Of a DNA stretch of 8,200 bases, positions 1 to 6,965 are shown piece by piece. Positions within the stretch are counted from its first letter, which is position 1; each line of letters opens with the position of its first letter. The stretch is from assembly GCA_003538615.1 (NCBI GenBank), contig DPRT01000218.1:1-8200 (forward strand), given 5' to 3'. The notes under the pieces were generated by a model that was not told the DNA's origin, ran no database searches, and worked only from the letters and a program-made list of their open reading frames with translations. The DNA is from Holophagaceae bacterium (lineage in GTDB: Bacteria > Acidobacteriota > Holophagae > Holophagales > Holophagaceae). Position numbers and translations under genes: made by a program.

Positions 1-14
1 GCTCTCCCAGCATG

Positions 15-38
15 AAAAGGGGCCCTCGCGGGCCCCTT
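15..38 (-). terminator. Rho-independent terminator of the pilin operon
   Basis: AAGGGGCCC (17-25) pairs perfectly with GGGCCCCTT (30-38) around the tetraloop 26-29. On the minus strand the stem is followed by a short U-run (TTTT, 18-15, partly in the stem). It lies 25 nt past the pilY1 stop, so pilY1 is the last gene of the transcript. Positions 1-14 and 39-63 show nothing else. The U-run is short, so the hairpin may also act mainly as an RNA 3'-end stabiliser. Confidence 0.8.
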
Positions 39-63
39 GAGACAGTACGGCGACCTGCTTGTG

Positions 64-3000
64 TCAGCGGATGATGCGCCAGCTGCGGGGCTTGAAGCCG
101 AAGCCGCTGGTCTTTCCGAAGGAGCCGCCCACCTGAGCACCGGCATTGGAAATGGTGCCGGGTTCCCCATTGACCGTCCCCTGGCCGCTCTGGACGATGG
201 CCGCGGTGCCCAGGGCCGTGATCTCGCCGGGGAGGTTGGGGTAGGTGAGGACGATGCCTGTGCAGGTCGGATCACCGCCGTTGAAGGTGGTCGAAGCCGC
301 GGTGGTGTTGCCGCTGTTGAAGGTGGGCTGCATGACATTGCAGATGCGGTAGGTATTGGTATAGCCCGTTCCCTGGCAGGCACCCGCGGTGCCCCCACCG
401 GGGAAGAACCCGCTGAAGAAGAGCACGCCGTTGAGCACGGCGGTGTTGGTGATCACCTTCGGGAAGTGGTAGGTCGGGGCGGCACTGTCACGGACCGTGG
501 CGGCTCCGACCTTGAGCTTGTAGCCCGGCTTGGACTTCAGATAGTAGGCACTGTTGGATGGATCCACGGAGTAGCCATTGAAGGTCCCGATGAACGAACT
601 CACGGTGGTGAGGTCCGCCAGATCGCCATCGGTGGCAGCCACGCCCTCCTGGAGGCCAAAGAGATCGGCATTCAGGGTCGACACCTCACTGAGTCCAGAC
701 AGCGAGCGGCTGTCCTGGCGGTCGAAGACGACGTTGAGCCAGTTGTAGTAGGGCGCCGTGATCTTCCCCGCGGCGGATACAGTCGCTGGGTTGACAGCGT
801 CATTGTCCATGGGATCGTTCCGGTCCCCGGTGCCGAAGGCCAGGCCCACCGCCACAGGGGCGGTCTTGGGGTCCGTGCTCCGGATGGCGGGGTAGGCATT
901 GGGCAGCAGGAATGGCGTCGGCGTCGTGGTGACACTGAATCCCTTGGCGGCCTGGAAGATCTTGCGGATGCCCTGGGTGCTCGAAGCCGTGGAGCCGCCA
1001 GTCCAGGTGTTGATGTCGGAACTGTCCAGGCGGATCACCCCGTTGGAAGCCAGGTTGGTGGAGCCGAGCGCCCACACGCCACTGCCTCGCGAAGCCAGGG
1101 TGTTGGGCAGAGTGGGTGCATCGGAGAAATAGACCCGCTGGGTATGGCCGCTGCCCGGGAAGAACTCGAGGGGCTGCACAGAGGCCGGCACGCATCCCAT
1201 GGCCCCGAAGGTGGCCGTGAAGGTGGGATCCGTGAAATCCCAGGTGTAAAGGCTGGTCCCGGGTCCATTGACCACATCGAAGGCCACCACTGACCGGCCC
1301 AGTTTGGTGCCAGCCACGCCGAAGTCGGTGGCGAAGGCCCCATCCACTTCGGCAGTGCTGAGGCCGCCGCCCAGGAATACGAGGTCCTGATTCAGGTTGA
1401 TGCCGATGTCCACGCGCGCCAAGGCAGGCGTGGTGGTGGAAAAGCCCATGTGCCGGAGCACTTTCTGCTGACCTGTGGCCCCGCTTCCGTATTCATCCGG
1501 CACGAGTTTCCAGGACATGACACTGCCGGAGTTGGCGACGACCCTCTCCAGATCCGTGAAGTCGAAGGCGTAATAGGAACGCCCTCCCTTCTTCTGGCCG
1601 ATGACGACGCGAACCACATCGGAGCCATCCACCAGGCCGTTGCCCCGGACCTGGCCGGAGACAGGCACATCCTTGAAGTAGATGGTCGGGCTGCCGTTCA
1701 CGGTGTATCGATGCGGGTTGGATTTCCCGCGCAGGGCCGAGATCCGGTGGAGGTACTCCCCGGGAACGAAGGCCCAGATCTCGTCGACTTCGCCGTAGGG
1801 GATCTGGCCGTCCACCTCCTTTTCCTCGATGGAGGCTTCGCCGGTCACCGGATCCGTGACCACGCTCTTGTACTTGATCTTCCCCCGGACGGTCCAGCTC
1901 AGCTCTCCGAAGGCGTGGAAGATGCCCTGGTTGTCGCCCACGAAGATGACCCGGAACCGGGGGGTGGAACCGGAAGGCACGCTGCCCACCAGACCGGCGA
2001 GTTTGGTGCTTACGCTGCTGGTGAGCGCGGAGATGGGATATTCCAGCACGCCCGGAGAGCTGTCGATGATATCGCCCATGATGTCCGGGCGGTTGCCCGT
2101 GAAGGTCGGAGTCAGGATCTCGCTGCCGTCTTCATCCGTGCTGGAGGCGCCGCGCAGGAACCGGATGTAGGTCTTGCGCAGAGCATCGTCGGTTCCGGCT
2201 CCCACGGAGGCGGGGTCGGTGATGGTCGCTTCATCCAGGGGCACCAGGGTGGTGGTGTTGGTCGATTTCGAGCCCGGAGAGAAGTTCGTATAGAGGTTGC
2301 GCGTGGTCCAGTTGCGCCCGCCGGCTGCTCCGAAGACATGCAGGTTCGCGGACCAGACGGCATTCTCGTCGGTGATGTTCTGCACGGCGGTGCCGGTCTT
2401 GTCGACGAACATCACGCCCGTGGGACCGACATAGAGACCGGCCATCAGCAGGTCGCCCAGCCAGCGGGGTCCCTTGTTGGTCTGGAAGAGCCCCAAGTAC
2501 ACCTGGCTGCCCAGGGAGAGGCCCACCAAGGGGCTGGCGGGGGCCGCAATGGAGGCGGATCCGGAGGTGACTTCGGCCAGCACGGCCGTCATCGCCTTGG
2601 AGAGGGCCTCCACGCTGTAGGCATCGAAGAAGAAGGGGTTGACGCTGGGATCATCCCGCCCCGGAATATCGCGATTGAAGGGCAGGGTATTGAGGTCCCA
2701 GGCGGTGGCCTTGGGGTTGCCGTAGAGGGCGGCCCTGAACAGGTCCGCCTTGCCGCTGGCCGTATCCTTCGTGGATCCCGCCAGGCTCATGCCCACGGTC
2801 ATGGTGCGGATCTTGCGCGGCGCGGCCGGCGTGGCGCCGCGGCTGGTCACGCGCCAGGGCGCATACTTGCTCACGCTGTAGGATTTGGTGTCGCCAGGCC
2901 CCAGCCAGGGCGGGGTCACATCGTACTGGGCGGCCACGCCAGCCAGGGTCCAGATGTTGAAGAGGCTGCTCCCGGGATTCAGCGCGGCGAGGCCGCCGTA

Positions 3001-4452
3001 GCCCCCGATGGCGTCGATGGCGTCGTTGCCAGCCTGCCGATTGTTCGTGGGGGATCCTCCCGCGGTCTGGTGGTAGGGATCGCCAGACCCGATGGCACTG
3101 CCCCCGCCGGATTTCACGTCGTTGGCGATGCCATCCGTGAAGACCACCACGAAGGACTCCCGGCAGACGGGGATCGGATTCTGGGTGCCGGACTGGCCGC
3201 CGCCGCTGGAGGTCCCGAAGGTGCTTCCTGCATCAGAGGTATAAGCCATCTGCATGTAGGCGTTGGCCATGGCGAAGGTCAGGGGCGTGGAGGTGCTGGG
3301 CGCGAACTCCGTGAAGGCCGCCAGCATGGAATTGACGTTGGCATTCTGGGCCGAACGGAGCAGGTTGATGTTGCGGTCCGTCTGCGGGGTGGCGGCATTG
3401 CCATTGTCGGCATTGATGGTGGTCTTCCCGTCCTCCGCATTGTCGAGGAAGCGGATGCCCCACCAGACATTGTCCTGGTTGGCGAACCAGGCAACCACGG
3501 TGGCGTACTTCAGGGCCTGGTAACGGGTCATCCCCGACAGCCCGTTTTCCCAGGCGGGATCGGTGGAGGCTTCCGGAATGACGTATGTCTTGGCGTCGTC
3601 CTCGCCATCGTTGGTGGCGTTCCGGACCTTGGTGCCGAAGAAGATCCACCACAGATAGTCGCGGGTGTAGTGCAGGCGGCCGATCTTCCGGAAGGTCTTG
3701 CCGGTGCCGCCACGGAACACAGAGGCATCGGTGATCTGGTCGTTGAGGAGGTTCCCCAGCGCCGTGTTCTTGTTCGAAGCATGGACGGGATCGCAGACCG
3801 CATCCGGAGGGATGGACGGGCCCCCTTTGGGATCGGTGAGGATCACCTTGGTGGCGCTGGCATCGCTGGAGCTCAGCTTGTCGTCCAGCACCGTCCAGGG
3901 AATGGGGAGATCCACCGTGCGGGTCACCGTGCCGTCGGTGGCCGTGATGCGCACATGGCTGGCCTTCTGGATGGCCTCCTCCAAGGTCCCGGTGCCCAGC
4001 GAAATCACCGAACCGTCCGGCGCGATGAGCCTTCCAGTGCCGCTGTTCTCCACGCCGGAGGGCAGGATGATCTGGTCATACCGCCCGGTCGTCCGGACAT
4101 CATTCCGGTAGCCGGTGCCGGCGGCCAGATAGACCTGGCCACTGGCATCGATCAGCGGCACGATGCCCGGGAACTCGCTGCCCGTCGCATCGGGGGTAAT
4201 ACCCCACTTGTCCGCGTGGTTGTCCTGGGCCGGGTTCGTGTAGTACCTCTTGTCCCAGTACACCGCGTGCATGGAGCCGGAGAAGTCATAGACCGTCAAC
4301 AGTTCCGGATTGGCCGGAGTGGTCTTGTAGACATCCAGCAGGTCGGTGCTGCCCTGCTGGAGCCTGGGGTCCAGCTGGGCGGCGGCGGGCATGGCTGCCG
4401 CCAGCACCAGCAAGGCCGACAGGAGGGTCCGGACGCGGGCGAGGATGGACAT
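64..4452 (-). CDS. pilY1: PilY1-type pilus tip adhesin (VWA domain plus C-terminal beta-propeller)
   Basis: This 1462-residue exported protein has signal peptide 1-25 (hydrophobic LLSALLVLAAA, cleavage about AAA/Q26). A VWA fold follows, with MIDAS motif DFSGS (56-60), TPLTFAMA (389-396) and VVVFTDG (435-441). The MIDAS motifs are separated by far more residues than in a minimal VWA domain. FLRG (765-768) and MGDIIDSSP (792-800) mark the linker conserved in PilY1. The PilY1 C-terminal beta-propeller runs from about 833, with VIFVGDNQGIFHAF (835-848), EIWAFVPGEYLHRI (891-904), GSPTIYFKD (920-928), GGRSYYAFDFTD (956-967) and LGRSVVAFDV (1051-1060). It closes with PRSWRIIR. The mature protein has six cysteines and no RGD. 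P. aeruginosa PilY1 has about 1160 residues. PilY1 caps the pilus, primes assembly with minor pilins and acts in adhesion and mechanosensing; calcium binding is known in the family. The frame stays open far upstream, but that part is antiframe translation of pilX and pilW. Confidence 0.94.
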   Translation of the reverse strand: MSILARVRTLLSALLVLAAAMPAAAQLDPRLQQGSTDLLDVYKTTPANPELLTVYDFSGSMHAVYWDKRYYTNPAQDNHADKWGITPDATGSEFPGIVPLIDASGQVYLAAGTGYRNDVRTTGRYDQIILPSGVENSGTGRLIAPDGSVISLGTGTLEEAIQKASHVRITATDGTVTRTVDLPIPWTVLDDKLSSSDASATKVILTDPKGGPSIPPDAVCDPVHASNKNTALGNLLNDQITDASVFRGGTGKTFRKIGRLHYTRDYLWWIFFGTKVRNATNDGEDDAKTYVIPEASTDPAWENGLSGMTRYQALKYATVVAWFANQDNVWWGIRFLDNAEDGKTTINADNGNAATPQTDRNINLLRSAQNANVNSMLAAFTEFAPSTSTPLTFAMANAYMQMAYTSDAGSTFGTSSGGGQSGTQNPIPVCRESFVVVFTDGIANDVKSGGGSAIGSGDPYHQTAGGSPTNNRQAGNDAIDAIGGYGGLAALNPGSSLFNIWTLAGVAAQYDVTPPWLGPGDTKSYSVSKYAPWRVTSRGATPAAPRKIRTMTVGMSLAGSTKDTASGKADLFRAALYGNPKATAWDLNTLPFNRDIPGRDDPSVNPFFFDAYSVEALSKAMTAVLAEVTSGSASIAAPASPLVGLSLGSQVYLGLFQTNKGPRWLGDLLMAGLYVGPTGVMFVDKTGTAVQNITDENAVWSANLHVFGAAGGRNWTTRNLYTNFSPGSKSTNTTTLVPLDEATITDPASVGAGTDDALRKTYIRFLRGASSTDEDGSEILTPTFTGNRPDIMGDIIDSSPGVLEYPISALTSSVSTKLAGLVGSVPSGSTPRFRVIFVGDNQGIFHAFGELSWTVRGKIKYKSVVTDPVTGEASIEEKEVDGQIPYGEVDEIWAFVPGEYLHRISALRGKSNPHRYTVNGSPTIYFKDVPVSGQVRGNGLVDGSDVVRVVIGQKKGGRSYYAFDFTDLERVVANSGSVMSWKLVPDEYGSGATGQQKVLRHMGFSTTTPALARVDIGINLNQDLVFLGGGLSTAEVDGAFATDFGVAGTKLGRSVVAFDVVNGPGTSLYTWDFTDPTFTATFGAMGCVPASVQPLEFFPGSGHTQRVYFSDAPTLPNTLASRGSGVWALGSTNLASNGVIRLDSSDINTWTGGSTASSTQGIRKIFQAAKGFSVTTTPTPFLLPNAYPAIRSTDPKTAPVAVGLAFGTGDRNDPMDNDAVNPATVSAAGKITAPYYNWLNVVFDRQDSRSLSGLSEVSTLNADLFGLQEGVAATDGDLADLTTVSSFIGTFNGYSVDPSNSAYYLKSKPGYKLKVGAATVRDSAAPTYHFPKVITNTAVLNGVLFFSGFFPGGGTAGACQGTGYTNTYRICNVMQPTFNSGNTTAASTTFNGGDPTCTGIVLTYPNLPGEITALGTAAIVQSGQGTVNGEPGTISNAGAQVGGSFGKTSGFGFKPRSWRIIR

Positions 4453-4457
4453 GGAAG

Positions 4458-4467
4458 CCTCCGGAGG
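4458..4467 (-). promoter_or_regulatory. Strong pilY1 ribosome binding site within the palindrome CCTCCGGAGG
   Basis: GGAGG (4462-4458 on the minus strand) is the strongest Shine-Dalgarno of the operon, 5 nt before ATG 4452. It forms the second half of a perfect 10-bp palindrome, so an anti-Shine-Dalgarno CCTCC stands directly next to it. An intramolecular hairpin over only 10 nt would be weak (3 bp with a 4-nt loop). The alternative in-frame ATG at 4476-4474, which overlaps the pilX stop as ATGA, lacks a purine-rich site. Confidence 0.6.
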
Positions 4468-4472
4468 ATGCG

Positions 4473-5192
4473 TCATTTGGTGGACTGGGCCAGCGCCTGG
4501 GAACCGATGAGTTCCCGGCGCTGCTGATAGCGGATGTAGTCGTTTCCGCCGATGGGAATGGCGGCATAGCCGGTGCTGATGACCTGCCAGAGGGTGTCCT
4601 GGGTGGACAGGGAACTCTGGCTGGTGCCGCCAGAGGCCCCGCCGCCACCACCGGTGAGGGCGATGGGCTGGAAGCCCAGGAACCGGACCTGGAGATCGAA
4701 GCGCTGGACGATCTTGTTGCCGCCGGTGTTCTTGGCCTGGAGGACCGCGGTGTCGTCCGTGTTGTCGAACACCATCTCGTTGGAGGCCATGTCCGTCTCT
4801 TTGCTCTTGACGAGGGCCGCCATGTCCCAGGTGCGGGAGGGATCCGCCAGCAGTCCCTCGTTGTTGAGGGCCACGTACCAGTTGGTGTCCTTGAGGCCGT
4901 TCATCGCCTTGGCCAGCTCGTAGTTGCCCACGGCGCCCGGCGTGGCGTAGGCGGCGATCATGTTGTCCGGATGGGACCAGACCATGAACCAGTCGAGGCC
5001 GGCATCGCTGGCCTCGGAGGCCTTGTCGCCCTGGATCACGTGGCCGGTGGTGGCCAGCTCCCGGATGGTGTTCCGGCTGAGGCTGAAGGCAGCCAGGCTC
5101 ATGACGACCAGGAGGACCAGGGCGACCATGATGGTCATGCCACCTCGTTCTCGGGAACGGCGGGACTCGGGGGAGACGCGGAGAGTCTGCAT
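4473..5192 (-). CDS. pilX: PilX-like minor pilin (PilX_N type, no Glu+5)
   Basis: This 239-residue protein has a basic N-terminus (MQTLRVSPESRRSRERGG) and a hydrophobic helix MTIMVALVLLVVMSLAAFSL (19-38). NTIRELATTGHVIQGDKA then leads into SEASDAGLDW (59-68), the 'A--AleAAeaGl' pattern that follows the helix in PilX N-terminal domains. With cleavage before M19 the +5 residue is Val, not Glu. Loss of Glu+5 is typical of tip-located PilX/GspK-type subunits, which need not dock onto a subunit ahead of them. The head has no cysteine and carries a glycine-rich linker GGGGGASGG (181-189) before a C-terminal segment DTLWQVISTGYAAIP. Position between the PilW-like gene and pilY1 supports PilX. The start is set by the Shine-Dalgarno sequence. 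Its TGA (4475-4473) overlaps an unused ATG in the pilY1 frame. The head itself is not recognisable, so PilX identity rests on the N-terminus and position. Confidence 0.78.
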   Translation of the reverse strand: MQTLRVSPESRRSRERGGMTIMVALVLLVVMSLAAFSLSRNTIRELATTGHVIQGDKASEASDAGLDWFMVWSHPDNMIAAYATPGAVGNYELAKAMNGLKDTNWYVALNNEGLLADPSRTWDMAALVKSKETDMASNEMVFDNTDDTAVLQAKNTGGNKIVQRFDLQVRFLGFQPIALTGGGGGASGGTSQSSLSTQDTLWQVISTGYAAIPIGGNDYIRYQQRRELIGSQALAQSTK

Positions 5193-5197
5193 GGGGG

Positions 5198-5202
5198 ACC
5201 TC
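5198..5202 (-). promoter_or_regulatory. Ribosome binding site of the PilX-like gene, overlapping the pilW stop codon
   Basis: In TGAGGTCCCCCATG the stop TGA of the PilW-like gene runs into the GAGGT Shine-Dalgarno sequence, 5 nt before ATG 5192-5190. It is the same arrangement as at the pilV/pilW junction and excludes the longer open frame starting at 5357. Confidence 0.7.
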
Positions 5203-6427
5203 AGAGCCCGAATCCGAAGTTCCGGGGCTGGATGAAGGCGGTCTGGGTGCGGGTCCGATAGGCCAGGGTGTTGGCCGTGTTGGCATACTCCGCCCGGCGC
5301 ACGAGGGTCCGGGTTGTGAGGTCGGCCCGGATCAGCAGCGGGGCGGTGCGGTACCACATGGGATTGGCAGGGTCCTGCGCGCTGGCGGCATAGCCGATAC
5401 CGGGATTGGCCGCGGCCATGGCCGCGAGCTGGGCATTCAGGTTCGCCAGCGTACCCGCCCAGGTTCCGGTCCGGGTCCAGGCCTGGCCCTGGTTGGCGCT
5501 GAGGTCGAAGCGCAGGTTCGTGACATTCTCCGCCACGACGCCCCGCACCACGGGGGCGCCGCCGGGCCCAGCGGTGGCGAGGGCCAACTGGGTCGCATTG
5601 GCCGCAGGCCAGACGATCAGCGCGCCCCCGGCGGGGTAGGCGGTCTGGTCCCGCACGAGGCAGGGCACGGTCACGGCCGTATTCGAAGGATCCAGCGCCA
5701 TGGGCAGGATGCTGTAGCGCACCACCTGGTTCGGACGGATGAACATCACTTCGGCCCCAGCCTGGTGGGTGAGGCTTTTGAGGTTGCCGAAAGCCCCCAG
5801 GAAGGCGCCGGTGCTCTGGTCCTGGATGGCCGCGGCATTGAGCGCGATGGTGGCGGTGGTGCCGGAATAGGGGCCGCCACCGACCGTCACCACTTCGTGG
5901 GCGGGATCGAGAATCACGGCGAAATCCCCGGCCCGGACCTGGGAGAGGTCCCCCAGCGTCGCCGTAATGGTGAGGGAGTTGGGATCCGAGGGCGTGGCGG
6001 CAAGCCGGGCACTGATCGGCAGGAGCTGGTCCGTCACGAACTGGAATTCATCGAAGGTCAGGGTCTCGTCCGAAGGCGCAGCCGCCGGGTTGTTGGGGTC
6101 GGCGATGAACTTGTTCGTCACCGTCTTTCCCGGGAGCACCATCAGCGGATTCTGGTTGGCGGCGTTCACATTGTCGATGCCGCCCACCACGGGGCGGATG
6201 GGGAAGAAATAGCCGGCGGACTGGAGGTCGTCCTGGAGGGCCTGGAGGGCCCACCGGTTGTCCCGCTGGGCCTTGATGGTCTCGTTGGCCGTGGCGAACC
6301 CCTGGATGGCGGAGCCGAAGACCCGCAGCATGCCGGCCATCAACAGGGAGATGAAGACCAGGGCCACCAACAGCTCCACCAGGGAGAAGCCTTGAGTCGG
6401 ATCGGACGCTTTTCTGAACGGGGACAT
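5201..6427 (-). CDS. pilW: PilW-like type IV minor pilin, enlarged
   Basis: This is a 408-residue prepilin-like protein. The leader MSPFRKASDPTQG ends at G13/F14, Glu at +5 is E18, and the hydrophobic helix FSLVELLVALVFISLLMAG is followed by the PilW hallmark RDNRWALQALQDDLQSAGY (55-73), corresponding to the 'arfAL-lL--DLR-AGY' pattern of the family. The C-terminal head (about 80-408) is much larger than in P. aeruginosa PilW (about 275 residues in total). It is rich in Ala, Thr, Asn and Pro with a single cysteine (in TVPCLVRD), so no intramolecular disulfide is expected. Start choice: ATG 6427 has a good Shine-Dalgarno and gives a proper leader, while the upstream extension is Pro/Arg/Ser-rich out-of-frame translation of pilV. 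In known systems PilW joins PilV and PilX to bind PilY1 and prime assembly. The next gene begins 8 nt downstream. Confidence 0.86.
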   Translation of the reverse strand: MSPFRKASDPTQGFSLVELLVALVFISLLMAGMLRVFGSAIQGFATANETIKAQRDNRWALQALQDDLQSAGYFFPIRPVVGGIDNVNAANQNPLMVLPGKTVTNKFIADPNNPAAAPSDETLTFDEFQFVTDQLLPISARLAATPSDPNSLTITATLGDLSQVRAGDFAVILDPAHEVVTVGGGPYSGTTATIALNAAAIQDQSTGAFLGAFGNLKSLTHQAGAEVMFIRPNQVVRYSILPMALDPSNTAVTVPCLVRDQTAYPAGGALIVWPAANATQLALATAGPGGAPVVRGVVAENVTNLRFDLSANQGQAWTRTGTWAGTLANLNAQLAAMAAANPGIGYAASAQDPANPMWYRTAPLLIRADLTTRTLVRRAEYANTANTLAYRTRTQTAFIQPRNFGFGL

Positions 6428-6431
6428 GGCG

Positions 6432-6436
6432 ACCTC
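6432..6436 (-). promoter_or_regulatory. Ribosome binding site of the PilW-like gene, overlapping the pilV stop codon
   Basis: In TGAGGTCGCCATG the TGA ends the PilV-like gene. Its last two bases start the GAGGT Shine-Dalgarno sequence, 4 nt before ATG 6427-6425. This fixes the PilW start although the frame is open for 34 more codons upstream. Confidence 0.7.
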
Positions 6437-6965
6437 AGTAGCGGATGACGCGGCTGGTGCTGATGTAGCGGGGCTCAAGCGTGGTGGTGCCGGCGGCGGC
6501 GCTCTTGACCTCCTCGGACCACTGGACATTCACGACCACCTCTGAGGCAGCGGTCAGGCTCGACGCCGCGGGGGTGAGCCCCTTGGCCGCCCGACGCACC
6601 CAGGTGATGTTGAAGATCGGTGCGGTCTGGCTGGGCTGCCCCTGAAGGTCGAAGGTGGTCCAGGTCGTGGCGGGATCCGCATAGGCATTCGCGGCGCCGT
6701 CCGCGGCATTCGCCACCAGCGCCGTGGCTGGCACGGTGCCTCCGGAACTCCGCATCTGGGCGCTGATGCGGCCATCCAGGGCAAGCTGGTCCAGCACGCT
6801 GCCGGAAAGGGCGATGGCCGTATCGCGGGTCCGGCTCCCTCCGTAGCTGCGCATGGCCGTGGTGGTGAGGGCGGCCAGTCCCAGCAGACCGATACCCAAG
6901 ATGACCGCGGTCATGAGGAACTCGATAAGCGAGAAGCCGGTGTCCCGGCGGAGGGGGCGGATCAT
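6435..6965 (-). CDS. pilV: PilV-like type IV minor pilin
   Basis: This 176-residue prepilin has leader MIRPLRRDTG, cleavage site G10/F11 and Glu at +5 (E15) in FSLIEFLMTAVILGIGLLGL, followed by AALTTTAMRSYGGSRT, where the hydrophobic helix runs into the amphipathic part. This is the classic PilV N-terminus, including the GLLGLAAL motif. The head (about 60-176) ends with a strand VVVNVQWSEEV (143-153), like the C-terminal sheet of PilV proteins, and has no cysteine. Its size is close to P. aeruginosa PilV (about 185 residues). It is expected to sit with the PilW- and PilX-like proteins and PilY1 in the priming complex at the pilus tip. It overlaps the upstream gene by 4 nt and is followed after 7 nt by the PilW-like gene, so the three are almost certainly co-translated. 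The leader closely resembles that of the FimT-like protein (LRRD-S/T-G). Confidence 0.86.
   Translation of the reverse strand: MIRPLRRDTGFSLIEFLMTAVILGIGLLGLAALTTTAMRSYGGSRTRDTAIALSGSVLDQLALDGRISAQMRSSGGTVPATALVANAADGAANAYADPATTWTTFDLQGQPSQTAPIFNITWVRRAAKGLTPAASSLTAASEVVVNVQWSEEVKSAAAGTTTLEPRYISTSRVIRY

Noticed and set aside
1450..4527. Plus-strand open frame of 1025 codons opposite pilY1, and a 418-codon one at 37-1293
   Set aside because: Both run in exact codon register with pilY1 on the opposite strand. They stay open because pilY1 almost never uses TTA, CTA or TCA codons, as expected in GC-rich DNA. The translations are Gly/Arg/His/Val-rich with no domain, and no Shine-Dalgarno or promoter was evident.
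4453..5286. N-terminal extension of PilY1 by 278 residues
   Set aside because: The frame is open but the product is Pro/His/Arg/Gly-rich, overlaps the clearly coding pilX and end of pilW in another frame, and would bury the signal peptide that begins at 4452.
5765..6448. Plus-strand open frames opposite pilW (5765-6448) and the FimT-like gene (6965-7717)
   Set aside because: They are in antisense codon register with real genes and are Gly/His/Gln/Glu-rich, without recognisable motifs; they are shadows.
6428..6529. Longer PilW start at 6529 and longer PilX start at 5357
   Set aside because: Both extensions translate the end of the upstream gene out of frame, have low-complexity Pro/Arg/Ala sequence, and would put an implausibly long leader before the prepilin cleavage site. 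The TGAGGT ribosome binding sites point to the internal ATGs.
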